Source: Gnomoniopsis sp. IMI 355080 (Eukaryota; Ascomycota; Sordariomycetes; Diaporthales; Gnomoniaceae). Taken from it: 64,000 nt of DNA. The stretch covers positions 1 to 64,000 of the forward strand of contig JAPEVC010000050.1 in the NCBI GenBank assembly GCA_027946555.1, written 5' to 3'. Position 1 is the first letter of the stretch; the number at the start of each line of letters is the position of its first letter. The notes beneath the pieces are model-generated. The model did no database searches. It was given only the letters and a program-made list of their open reading frames with translations, and was not told the DNA's origin. Made by a program: the position numbers and the translations under genes. Shown piece by piece: positions 46,516 through 57,298 of this stretch.

Positions 46516-46928
46516 ACTTTTCGATGTTGGTAACGGGGACAAAGATCTAGAGAATTCATACATCGGTTCTATCTCTACCGCATAGCCAGACTATCTCTGA
46601 TCTTCTATGCTGTGCCACAAGCTCTAAAATAGCAGTTGGCCGCGTAACCTACTGACAGGCCCTCAAGATATCTCTTTAGTTCTGAAGAAGAAGAAAAGAC
46701 ACTGATTGGCGGCATCGTATAGGTTGTGCGTTGAGAAAATCGGATCATGGCTATCCAATTTGACTGGAAGTTGGTTACCACACCAGATTCAACGTTAGAC
46801 AGTGGGCCAAGTGAAGAGCCTGAAAAGGGCGTTCTAACAGCTCTGTATTTGTTAGCCAATAACACATGGGCTCTCACAAGATTCTGCTCTAGAAATAGTT
46901 TATCAACAGCTGACGCAGCTTTCACAGC
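46516..46928. other. convergent spacer
   Basis: 3' flanks of the DUF6594 gene and the minus-strand membrane protein. The open frame at 46605-46925 is not supported. Confidence 0.6.
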
Positions 46929-48182
46929 TTAAGCCGTATGTGGCCAGAAAGATGTCCACTGTATATCGTCGTACGCATCAGCAGGTAACGAACGAAAAGC
47001 CATGAATATCTCAGCAAAAATGCATAACCTCGCCATGATGTAGACCAAGTATGCCACATCAGCTATGATTTTAAACAGCCACCTCCTAATCCAGGTCTTC
47101 TTCCTGGATTCCCTGACCCAAATCCAGATCAAATCCAGGGAGAAGTCAAACCATTCCACTGTGGACAAGACCGGCATGAGACCTCCGATCACCATAACGA
47201 TCAACAGCGTGACACTGCTAATCCGCCAAATCAAAGCGTCCGCGGTCGTGGCGAATTGGAATGACCAGCCCAACACGTGGATTACAGCATGAGCCACAGA
47301 CACAACCCAAGTGATCGTCGCCTCTGTGCCTGTTGGTGGAGGTGGCGAGTAATCATTTGGAATTCGTGCCAGGGGTCTTTTTTGTAGACCCCCGAAATGA
47401 AGCAAAGACGGCCTCCGTTTCCAACCTTCCCATACTGGCTTTTCTATGAAGTCCATCGGTGTATCGACGTACGGCAATCTCGCCGCGTCTCCGCCAGCTA
47501 ACAAGACATCAGAAATGTGCCAGGTGACAGCAATGGTTGTTGCAAAGGAGACGTTTTGTGGCTTATTCCACCAGAAGAAGGTAGTCGTGACTGTCGGCAA
47601 AATGAACGCAGCCGTGAACAATTCTAAAGGGGTGATGGAGAGCCCCACGATGGCACGAGCGATGACATCGCACAGAAGCCAACCGATTTGAACAAAAGCC
47701 ACGCCCTTGGCAAATTTATCTGACTTGCTCCGATCCCAAATTTCCTCTTCCGATATGTTGGGAACTTCTATCCACTTGTGCGTGCAGAGATAGTGTATCG
47801 AGGTTGCATTAATTGGGAAGGGTGGAAATCCTGGGGTTGACAACAGAAACCCCCCAGCATGGGCGTAAAATGCGTGGGTCTGAGTCCACTTCACCACCTC
47901 GCTGAAAGACACCATTTCTTTTGTAGACTTATTTGCCGCGTTCCACTGCATTATGGAGAAGAGAGTCAACATCTCCGGCGCGAAGACTGCAAGAACCGAC
48001 CAGCGAAGTCGTCGTGAGACTACTCGCCAGTAAGTGTCGTCGCGCGCTTGTATATTGTCGTGTAGAATCGTCCATATACAAACAAAGAGTACGAGAAAAC
48101 AACTCCAGATGATTCCTAGAGTACCCCTACCGCCAGGCTCGACTGTCCAACCAAGTCTGTTCAGAACAGCGGTCGAGTTCAT
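46929..48182 (-). CDS. fungal multi-pass membrane protein of unknown function
   Basis: A single exon of 417 aa from the ATG at 48182. An N-terminal helix (IIWSCFLVLFVCIWTILHDNI) is followed by the conserved WRRVKW-like element WRVVSRRLRW and FAPEMLTLFSI. The central hydrophilic part has EEEIWDRSKSDKFAKGVAFVQ, then several helices with ITPLELFTAAFILPTVTTTFFWWNKP. The C-terminal half carries four more hydrophobic segments and no known catalytic motif. I know this layout from many ascomycete predicted proteins without a name or assay. The in-frame upstream extension to 48242 starts at a non-ATG codon and was not used. Confidence 0.75.
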   Translation of the reverse strand: MNSTAVLNRLGWTVEPGGRGTLGIIWSCFLVLFVCIWTILHDNIQARDDTYWRVVSRRLRWSVLAVFAPEMLTLFSIMQWNAANKSTKEMVSFSEVVKWTQTHAFYAHAGGFLLSTPGFPPFPINATSIHYLCTHKWIEVPNISEEEIWDRSKSDKFAKGVAFVQIGWLLCDVIARAIVGLSITPLELFTAAFILPTVTTTFFWWNKPQNVSFATTIAVTWHISDVLLAGGDAARLPYVDTPMDFIEKPVWEGWKRRPSLLHFGGLQKRPLARIPNDYSPPPPTGTEATITWVVSVAHAVIHVLGWSFQFATTADALIWRISSVTLLIVMVIGGLMPVLSTVEWFDFSLDLIWIWVRESRKKTWIRRWLFKIIADVAYLVYIMARLCIFAEIFMAFRSLPADAYDDIQWTSFWPHTA

Positions 48183-49080
48183 GCTGGTGCGTGTACGAAT
48201 TAAATGGCCTCGGAGGTATTGCGCCGCAAAAACATGTTTCAAAAAGAATGATTAGGCCTGAGAGTTCACTTCACAGCATTTTTTTTTATCTGCAAGGTTG
48301 TCATCATCATAATAAGATCCAAAATTTGCTCTGCACGCCTGAGCCGCTGCAGCCGATGCGGATGAGCTTCTGGCTGCATATTAGACGCCACAAAAGGCAA
48401 GACAATTGGTTAGCAGTCGTGTTGTTGGTTGTCAGCATGGCTAGGGTTCTTGTATGCCCCTATAAGGCTGTCATCGAGAATGTGGGACTACACGCAAGAG
48501 TTGGGTCCAAAAATAGATATCGATGGAGTGAAGCAGGCTGGACGCGCCACCGGGGCACCTTACTAGCCGGCTAAGCTGTGAAATATGCATGGAAGCGGAG
48601 ACCCTACCTATCTAGGTATCCAGCGCAGCCCACTCACCATCCTTTTAGGCGCGAAAATGACATTATGTTTTTTGGGGGGATCAGAGAATACTTAACTGAT
48701 ACTGCATCCAAGTATACGAAAGCAAATATATTAAATTATCAGGGTTATGAGTATTCTAAGCAAATTCCTAGCTATACAGAGGTGTTCCCGGATCAGTCAT
48801 AATATTAGGAGTATTGATTGGCTATTACACCTGCTGGGTATAAGATAACGCCGCACTCGCGCTTCAAGGGATAAGCCGCGTGAGCAACGAGCGGGCGCTT
48901 AATGGATTGGGAGTGAGGCGCCGAATATTTCCTGGGCGCAAAAGTCCTCAAATCGTCGCCAACCATCACGGCTCCACCCACCAAATCAAGCTTAGGCTTG
49001 ACCTGCGCAACCCATCATCAACAAACCTCGATAAAAAGTCAAGATTTGTCATTCGCTATTCTAACATACCCGAAGATGAC
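48183..49080. other. divergent spacer with AT-rich patch
   Basis: Promoters of the membrane protein and the monooxygenase. The stretch 48655-48850 is clearly more AT-rich than its flanks and may be decayed mobile DNA. No terminal repeats were recognised. Confidence 0.5.
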
Positions 49081-50618
49081 ATGGATCAACATCAGCATGA
49101 AGTCTTGGTGATTGGGGCGGGTATCGCTGGCTGCACAATAGCCATCGCCCTCGCGAATCAAGGCCGGGAAGTTCTTCTCCTCGATAGAAGCCTCCAGGAG
49201 CCAAACCGGATCGTGGGAGAGCTTCTGCAACCAGGCGGCATCGAATGTCTGCGTAAACTTGGCCTAGAGCATTGTGTCGAGGGAATTGAGGCGAGACCAG
49301 TCAAAGGCTATCATTTATACTGGCGCAACCAGGAAACATCTTTCTGGTTTTGTCCACTGACCCCACATGCATCAACGCCGGAAGGGAGAAGCTTTCATCA
49401 TGGAAGACTCGTGATGAACCTGCGCAAAGCAGCCATGTCTACACCAGGAGTCCGGATTATCGAGGCTACTGCGTTGGAATTGATCAGAGACGAGGAAAAT
49501 GGAGATGTTAAAGGTGCTCTATGTCACCGGAAAGATCATGATCCAGTTCCTGTGAGTTCTTTCCACGTCATTTCGAACTTGCAGCACACCCGCATACTTG
49601 TCTGGGTCATAGATTTGCTGACAGACGAACCCGTAGTACCGCGCGTGTTTGACCATTTGCGCTGATGGAGGCACGTCAAAATTCCGCACACAATTCTCGT
49701 CTCAAAAACCTAGATCACGGTCCAGATTCTGGGGCCTCATCATGCGTAATACGCCCCATCCATTCCCGGATTTTGCGTATGGTGTTCTCGGACCTGGACC
49801 TCCGCTCTTGATCTATCAAATTAGCGAGAGCGAAACTAGGATTCTGATCGATATTCCTGATAGCAAACATCAAGAGATCGGGGGTACTGAGGAGGTGAAG
49901 TCATACATCCGCGACAGTGTTCTCCCCGGCCTTCCGGAGGTCATGCAAGCTAGCCTTCGGGACGCTTTGAAAAATGACAGCCTTAGAAGCATGCCGAACG
50001 TCACTTTGCCTGCGAGCGCATCCAATGGGAAAAGAAATGGTCTGATGTTTATCGGAGATGCTCTCAATATGCGACATCCGATGACAGGTGCTGGCATGAC
50101 CGTTGCGCTCAAGGACGTCCTGCTGCTAAGCACTTTACTTTCTCCTCTGCGCAGTTTCTCACATACGATGGAACTCACTAAAGCCATGAGCTCGTTCCAC
50201 TGGAGACGAAAAGTTTATAGCAGCAACCTCAACGTCCTCGCCCATTGTCTATATACTCTGTTCGCGTCTGAGGGTAAGCGTTGCTATTTCTACTCTATGC
50301 TCTTTTTCAGATATTTTGGAAGCAATGGCTGATTTTCCTACAGACGAACACTTACGAATCATGCAACTTGGCTTTTTGAGCTATATTCAAGGTGGTCCGA
50401 AGAACTTTGCGGGGCCTGCGGCCCTTATGGGGGGGATACTTGATAGACCATGGCTGCTGCTATACTATTTTTTCAGCATCGCCATTCTCAGCATGCGGCT
50501 GCATTTGGCAAACATAAGCCCCTGGAGATGGCCAATTGGTATAGTCCAATGCTTTATAGTTCTTTGGAAGGCTATCACGATTATCACACCCCCATTTCGA
50601 GATGAGATTTGGTACTGA
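49081..50618 (+). CDS. squalene-epoxidase-like FAD monooxygenase
   Basis: Exons 49081-49551, 49637-50273 and 50344-50618 encode 460 aa. The N-terminal FAD fold VIGAGIAGCTIAIALANQG ends in LLLDR. Next come GELLQPGGIECL, GRSFHHGRLVMNLR, LTICADGGTSKFR across intron 1, and the second FAD/substrate motif GDALNMRHPMTGAGMTVAL (297 on). The C-terminus has the family's hydrophobic membrane-associated segment. Squalene epoxidase makes 2,3-oxidosqualene in sterol synthesis. This copy diverges at otherwise conserved sites and sits among accessory oxidoreductases, so it is probably a paralogue rather than the only housekeeping ERG1. Intron 2 takes the acceptor at 50343 (70 bp), giving FASEDEHL as in the family; the alternative at 50310 would make a 37-bp intron. 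Confidence 0.85.
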
Positions 50619-51794
50619 AAGGTCACATATTTTGAAATTCTTGGTGGCGATAGAGATAACATTTGATATTAATCTTCTCCAAACCGATCGTTCTCAGGTA
50701 TGAAATGGTGCTTGATTTTGTTACAAGAATGCTGAAAGACTTTAATCTCCTATTGGCTATAGTTTCTGATTCGTTGAACTCACTTGTAAGAAACCTCAGA
50801 CGATATTCCAACGCGGTGCGGTTTCCCCACTTGCGCAAAAGAGCTCCACAGTCCAAAGACGATGTAGCAGCAGCCATCAACAACGCCTCGGGCAATACAT
50901 CGGTAAATCAAAATGTCAATTCGGCTACCTAAGCACTTGGCCGGCGTCTTCTTTGCGTGGTGCGAAAGTGCTCTTGACTACCACTATATCTCCGGCATAC
51001 AATTGATTTAGGAACACCTCGCCACGGTCCTTGCGATCATCAGCTTCATCGCCTTCGTAATAGCCAAGGGTAGCCTTCACTTCTCCTCGTGGTGTGTTGG
51101 TCTCGCTCCAGCTTGCGGCCTTAACCACGACGCTCCCGATGGGGAGTCCGAGGCTCGGCAACGTGTCGGATCCTTTGTGCGCTTTCGAGAGCGTGTCTGG
51201 CAGCGTGGGTCGTGGATTTTTTTTTTTGAAAGCCAGGCGAGTCTCTGACTGCCATCTACTGCCATGGCAATTGACAGGAGGGTTTTCGACTGGTTTTACC
51301 CAGCTGAGCAGCTAGGCCCGAGCCGACAGTGCTAGGGTCGCCTGCAGACTGCAACACGTGGGCTTGTTGGAGGACAGCATGAGCTGTACCGACACGCCGC
51401 CGCTGCGGGCATTTCGCTGTCCCAGATCTTAGCTTGGAAGCCGGCCGTCAGCAGTTATTGCCTTACAAACCACTGGCTGGACGAGGCATTTTGTATTGGC
51501 GTATCTGGCTGGACCACCACTAGGTACCGAGGCTGCAGTGACGACAAAAAATTGGTAGTGGGTGCGTTGCAATTTGCACGGCATAGCAACTTGGCTACTG
51601 CAGGCTGTGCCGCAGCTCGTATGTAACATAGTCTTACCTTGAATGGATCAACATCCATGATATTAGGTATTTTGCGGCGCAGCATTGTAATACTTCGAGT
51701 GCATCTCCACAACGTGGGATTCTTGGTCACATCTCATTTCATAGTCCTTCCCTCAGTCCTTACTACCTTTTGCATCGCATTGCGCACTGAAATC
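50619..51794. other. spacer between monooxygenase and GMC gene
   Basis: Apart from the broken open frame at 50925-51265, nothing is seen. The right part is the GMC promoter. Confidence 0.5.
50925..51265 (-). pseudogene. orphan open frame, broken at an A11 run
   Basis: The minus-strand frame ending at 50925 reads protein-like sequence (SLGLPIGSVVVKAASWSE, then VKATLGYYEGDEADDRKDRG) with mixed, non-repetitive composition. It can be followed upstream to an A11 tract (minus sense, at 51217-51227). On the other side of the tract an ATG at 51265 is open in a different frame; one base in the tract would join the two into about 113 aa. No domain is recognised. It may be a small gene with a sequencing slip, a decayed fragment or chance. 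Confidence 0.3.
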
Positions 51795-54036
51795 ATGGGT
51801 CTTTACACCAAGCTTCCGGAAGATATTCAAGAGGTCGATGTCATTATTGCTGGCGGTATGATCCGTAGTTTCCTGCACGCGGAGTCTTTTGACGTAGACT
51901 AATAAGATCCATACGTGTATAGGAGGCACTGCTGCTTGCGTTATAGCAGCCAGACTCGCCGATGCTGACCCGGAGCTGTCCATCTTGGTCATTGAAGCCG
52001 GGCCAAACAACAACTTGCCAACAATCAGTGTTCCGGCTCTGTTCCTCTCCCATCTGGCACCGGATAGTACGACCAACAAACTCCATGTGACGAAGCCATC
52101 CCCAGATGTGGCCAACCGCGCCCTCATCCTTCCCACGGGGTGTGTCCTTGGCGGAGGGTCTTCCACCAACATGATGGCCTATAGCCGAGCGATGCGCTCT
52201 GATTGGGACTCATGGAAGATGCTTGGGTGGTCCGCGGCAGAGATGCTCCCATTCTTGAAAAAAGTGGGTTTTAGTGAAGTCCTTCTTCCGATATATGGTA
52301 ACAGTTGGCAGCCGAATGAGTGCTAACATGAATTGAAGCTCGAGACGTATCATGGCGAAGATACCAAGGGAGTACATGGCAACGATGGCCCCATCAATGT
52401 GTCCTTGGGTTCCTACACTTCTCATAGAATTGACGAACAGTTCATAGCAGCTGCGGAGAAGGCCGGCTGGCCAGAGGTACCCGATATTCAAGACCTCGAA
52501 TCCGTTAACTCAGTCGCGAAATTGAGGCGCTATATTTCGCCAGAGGGTAAACGGCAGGACGCGGCCACATGCTACTTACATCCTCGTCTGAACAATGAGA
52601 AATACCCCAATCTCCATGTTCTCGTAGAAACACAAGTTGGACGCGTCCTCATTGACCAGGAGACCAAGCGGGCTGTTGGAGTCGAGCTCAGAGCTAATCC
52701 GAGATTCCACCCTGATGCTGGCGAAGCACTCCACACAGTGAAGTCAAGAAAACTCGTCGTCGTCTCATGTGGAGCTTGTGGAACGCCGTCGCTGTTGGAG
52801 AGGTCTGGCCTGGGCGACCGCAAAACATTGGATCGCGCGGGCGTCCCTGTAATTGTAGATCTGCCTGGATTTGGGGAGGGATATGAAGACCATCACCTGG
52901 TTCGTACCTCTTTCTTACCGAGATGCACTGCACATACTCCTCGCCCAAGAGACTGTTACCCCTGAGTATCAATTCTGACGTGTGGAATGGAGGAGTTTGT
53001 GTGCTGACCCATAATTCAGCTTGGCTACCCATATCTGAATAATATGGAAGTAACAGATACTCTAGATGGTCTTGTATTTGGGCGCATGGGCAGCGTGGAG
53101 GAGCTCATGAAGACGAATCCCAAGATATTTGGCTGGAACGGCCAGCAGGTCCAAGGCAAAGTGAGACGCACAGATGAAGAGGTAGCCGCTCTGGGACCTG
53201 AATTCCAAGCTGCTTGGGACAAGGGCTTTAGGGACATCCCAGACAAGCCCATGATGGTCTTCAGCATTGTGGCAGGGTGAGATTTTGTTCTTGCCCGTCT
53301 GAACCCTCCCGTATCACTTACACCCAGCCAGATTTCCCAACGACCCAAGTCTCGCTACCGGCGAGCCGTGCCTAGCCGTAACAGCCTTCAGTGTCTACCC
53401 ATACTCACGGGGTCATATCCATATCACTGGGCCAAAAATTGATGACCCGGTAGACTTTGAGACTGGCTTCTTCACAGACAAGGGTCAGCTCGATGTCAAG
53501 AAACATATCTGGATGTATGTAGCCATAGAGGACACCCACGCAGGGAAGCTGTCCCCTTATACCCAAGTCCTATTCTGTACCGTTCACGTCTCGCCGCCAA
53601 TCTGACAAAGCGTCCCAGGTACAAAAAGCAGCGCGAGATCATCCGTCGCATGCCGATGTACAGAGGCGAAATAACCAACAGCCACCCGCCATTCGCCGCC
53701 AACTCTCGTGCCGCTTGCGTCGTCCTCGATGCACCACTTCCAGCCAACACACCGCCCATCAGTTACACTGCTGACGACGACAAAGTGCTAGAGAAGTGGC
53801 TGCGCGAGCACGTCAGCACGACGTGGCACTCGCTAGGCACGTGCAAGATGCGCCCGCAGGAAGAGGGCGGTGTTGTAGATGCCAATCTCAGCGTGTATGG
53901 AGTTGCGGGGCTAAAGGTTGCGGATCTGAGTATTGCGCCTCAGAATGTGGCCGCAAACACTTGTAATACGGCGTTGGCAATTGGGGAGAGAGCGGCGGAT
54001 ATTTTTGTGCGGGAGTTGGGGCTGGGGGGTGCTTGA
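51795..54036 (+). CDS. GMC oxidoreductase, alcohol-oxidase (methanol oxidase) type
   Basis: Six exons (51795-51855, 51923-52263, 52339-52899, 53020-53276, 53332-53514, 53619-54036) encode 606 aa. The start MGLYTKLPEDIQEVDVIIAG matches fungal alcohol oxidases. The FAD motif GGGTAACV is assembled over intron 1 (the family usually has GGGTAGCV). Then come LVIEAGPNNN, the GMC signature around LGGGSSTNMMAYSR, and KLETYHG over intron 2. At the C-terminus is the active-site region WHSLGTCKM (His538) and NVAANTCNTALAIGE (Asn581/584). It would oxidise a small alcohol to an aldehyde with H2O2. Yeast alcohol oxidases end in a peroxisomal signal; this one ends GLGGA without an obvious one and has no signal peptide. 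The donor of intron 3 (GTTCGT) is weak. Confidence 0.88.
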
Positions 54037-54557
54037 GGGAAAGGGACTGTTTACGATTGCTGCACGAGTATGTTTGCTTATCTTTCATGCATTGGAATAA
54101 TGCCATTGGAACACGTTGATAATCATATGGTCAGAGCGGTAAGAACTAGTTCCTGTGACATTTGCTACAGCTCGAGAGAACATGAATATGTGACTCTCAC
54201 CTCGCCGAGAGCCACAGCATTCTGGTTGTTGACGGCGATGATATTGCGAACAAAGTAGGTTAGAGTCTTCTATCTAGTCATTCTCCTCAAGTTTCAAGTT
54301 CCAATCCCTTCTCATAGCTATCGCATTTGGCAGACAAGGTCCGGCCCTCAGTACCACTTGTTCTTCACAAATTTGCGCAGGAAGTAGTACCATAGAGAAA
54401 ATGCTGTGCTATAGGAAAAAAGCCATCGGTCTGGCGAGGACTCAACTGTAAAATCAAGAGAGACGTAAGTGGGATTATGAAACCGGATCTCTAAACTGCT
54501 GGGAGTGCAAGATGAAGATTCTTTGGATGGCGACGACGAGCAGTGCCGATCTCCCCT
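54037..54557. other. convergent spacer
   Basis: 3' flanks of the GMC gene and the 2OG oxygenase; nothing coding. Confidence 0.6.
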
Positions 54558-55672
54558 CTACACTTTCTGTACCGCGACCAAGTGCCTCGTACTTGCCCGA
54601 CTGACAGCAGGGAACTCGGGCAAAACCAGGTCCGGAAACACTTTCTGAACCTTGACGCCCAGATACTGGCCCCACACTCCCTGAAGGGTATTGAAAGTCG
54701 ACCGACGCTCCCAGCGTTTCAACGCGGCTGCGTCGGGGTTATGAGCCAGCGGAAGCGCCTCGATCTTTGCCGTCCAGGCTGGGTCAAAGAAGAATGGGAT
54801 GGACAGTCGCGGGGACGTCAAGGATGGCGGTAATACACGGTGCACGGGAGCCACGTAGAGACCGGACGTAAGCCGGTCGAGGATGTCACCCACTAGGAGG
54901 TCACCGTTAGTAGCCTTGCTGTCAAAAAAAGCGAAGCAGACTTACCGTTGACCACAAACGAGTCCTCCACGACAGGCACACCAGTCCAGTCCCCTTGTGG
55001 CGATACAACCTGCAAGCCAGTTGCGTTCTGGGCAAGGATCGTAAGAAACCCAAAGTCAGTATGCTCTCCGATCCCACAGGTCTGGTGCCCCTCTCTGCCG
55101 GAGTACTTGAAGGCTCGAAAGAGCTGAATCGGCTCTGGCCTCAGGAACCTCTTTCTCACTTCGTCCTTTCCCAGCCCCAAGCCCACACTCAAAGCATCAC
55201 TGATCAGCAGCCCGAGCTCGGTCACTTTGTCAATGTACTCCAGGACCAGACCGCGCAGCTCAGGCACGTAAGCATCTGGGAATTGGTTCTTCCCATACGT
55301 GGGCAGGCCCACCATGGCGTCGTCGACGCCAGGCCTCAGCTCCGGGCCACCGTAGAAGCCTTCCTTCTGGTCGATGAGTCCGCCGGAACCCTCGCCACCC
55401 CAGGGCATATAGCCGCGCCATGCCCAACCGCCTTTCTGAAGGTGGATCGCGGCTTTTTGTTCCGGCGATAGGGAGAAGAAGGCGTCTAGGGCTTGGCGGA
55501 GAGAGACTGTTAGATTAGGCGGGATGCAGTGGGTGCCGGTGAGGAGGAATATGCCCCATGTGGTGAAGGCGGAGTGGATCTGGGCTATTGTTTCTCTAGC
55601 TTTCGGGGAGGATAGAGAGGCATCTTGGAAGAGAGGACTGGCGTCAATGATGGGGATCTGAGTGTTCGTCAT
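54558..55672 (-). CDS. Fe(II)/2-oxoglutarate oxygenase, isopenicillin-N-synthase-like
   Basis: Exons 55672-54946 and 54892-54558 encode 353 aa. The N-terminal DIOX_N part runs from IPIIDASPLF. The iron site is GEHTDFGFLTIL (His204, Asp206) with His260 in VAPVHRV, and the co-substrate anchor is RLS (Arg271-Ser273) before IPFFFDP. All residues needed for activity are present. The family hydroxylates, desaturates or cyclises small molecules; members occur in catabolism and in metabolite tailoring, so no substrate is assigned. The 53-bp intron joins AACG|TG in frame, linking VVEDSFVVN to VGDILDRLTSG as the family requires. The open stretch upstream (to 55956) is not included. Confidence 0.9.
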
Positions 55673-56227
55673 GATTCCTTCCGTTCGAAGATTAGTTTTG
55701 TAGATGTAGACGCTATGGCTTCAGACGAAGCTTGGAGGTAGTTCTTATATGTGAATCCCGACGAGTTTGTATTGTTTATGTTCAGTGAATTGTTTGTCTC
55801 ATTGTATGTTCCATTAAGCACACAAAGTTCAGCATACAAATGCCGATATGGGTAAGGACCGTAAGGTTTAAGGTCGGCACCAACAAGCATCAATTGGGCC
55901 ATGAGGGAGGCCCGCCAATCGTGCATGTGCATTGTGGCATCGCAGAGCCGTGTCACGGTATTACTAAGCTACTAACTTATGAACACCCATCATGTCTCAT
56001 TTTTACGCTGTAAATGATAATAGAATATTGTTGAGTGCCTGGAGTAGACGCCTTGTGCCGAATCTTGGTGCGTTGAGTACCCAATTCCAAATATATGGAT
56101 AGCCCAGGGGTTTGATGGGAAAGGCTGGAAGATTCGTTAAGAATTGATTGTCTTTAGACCCGGTGGATTTCGATTCATCTCTGCCGATTTCTCTTTTACG
56201 ATGGATATGTACTGAGGTAGAATGAAT
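55673..56227. other. spacer, promoter of the IPNS-like gene
   Basis: An open minus-strand frame at 55669-55956 overlaps the start codon but is Asn/Ser-rich and unlike any family; it is probably not coding. Confidence 0.5.
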
Positions 56228-57298
56228 TTATTGGTCATTCGAAACCCATTGAGCCTTCTCAACAAGCTTATACATTACCTCAGTTCTCATTGTGTACTTT
56301 GTGCCCTCCACCACATCGTCACCCGCATGCCATAGCCCGCGCTGCTGAAAGATCAAAATCCGGCCCGCTTTGGGGTCCACATCGACCTTACGGTCGCTGC
56401 CGTCGTTTGCGACGAAAGACGTCGCTCCTCCTACAAGTTGGGCCTCCTGTCCAGCTACGGCTTCTGAGTCGTTGAGGTAGAGATGAATGGTAAAGAAGGT
56501 CTTCGAGACTGTGTCGTCGATTTTCTCGCTGTAGTTACCGTCACAGTGGGCTGCCAGACAAAGCGATCAGCTTCTTTTGATCACGTATTCGGAAACTTCC
56601 AGCACAAGTTAGGTGCTCTCAAACGAAGAGAAATATAACTCACGTCTGAAAAACTGCCCAGGCCCATATCTCAAGAATCTCATCCTCGGATTCAGTCCCT
56701 TCATCACCCACCTCGGCGGACGTTCCCAGCGCCACCCCTTTTTGCGCCTCTCGTCCAGCACCTCCGCAGGATCATCATCCCCATTCAACTCGCCCAACAT
56801 CCTCCGAAGCGTCTCCCCCACTTCGCCTTGCATACACCGCGCCCATAACCGTGTCACCAATTCCTCTGAGTCCCACACAATCCGGTCCGAGTTCCTGTAC
56901 TCCGGCTCCAGCACCTCATAACCCTGTCCGGCATTCACCATGGCCGGCCGCCAGGGAATCGGGTCCCGGGGGGTCTTCCAGAAGGTATTCAGACGGTCCA
57001 TGTCAACGCTGGATTCGGCGAGTGAGAGGAGGGTTTGGCATTCGCTCGATGACAGGACGTTGTCCAGCACGAGGGCAATGCGGCCTGTGTTTTCGGGAAG
57101 GGCAGTGGTGGCAAAGTCAATGGAGGTGAGGGTCATGGGCTTGATGTCATCTGAGGGAGTTGGTGGCAGGAAAGATGGTGGCAGTGTGGTGGGCTTGCTG
57201 AAACAATCGAGGATGATGCGCTGGCCTCTTCGTAGATTTAGGGCTTCTCCGTAGTCCGGGCGAGGCCCGCTGGAGTTGGATGACGATGAATTGTCCAT
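56228..57298 (-). CDS. prolyl-4-hydroxylase-like Fe(II)/2-oxoglutarate oxygenase
   Basis: Exons 57298-56644 and 56550-56228 encode 325 aa. The catalytic half is assembled across the 93-bp intron: FLRYGPGQFFR, then PHCDGNY with iron ligands His220 and Asp222. TFFTIHLYLND and GGATSF follow, with the third ligand His293 in RGLWHAGDDV and the 2-oxoglutarate lysine Lys303 in KYTMRTEVMY. The first half has LVLDNVLSSSECQTLLSLAE, typical of these small fungal P4H-fold enzymes. No signal peptide is present, so this is an intracellular enzyme rather than a collagen-type one. The target may be a protein or a small molecule. The second exon is easily missed because it has no long open frame of its own. 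Confidence 0.9.

Noticed and set aside
50274..50310. 37-bp intron in the squalene-epoxidase-like gene
   Set aside because: Below usual intron size and it inserts 11 residues absent from the family; the 70-bp alternative fits better.
55669..55956. 95-aa frame directly upstream of the IPNS-like gene
   Set aside because: Asn/Ser-rich, no family resemblance, and it overlaps the start codon of a well-defined gene; probably leader sequence.
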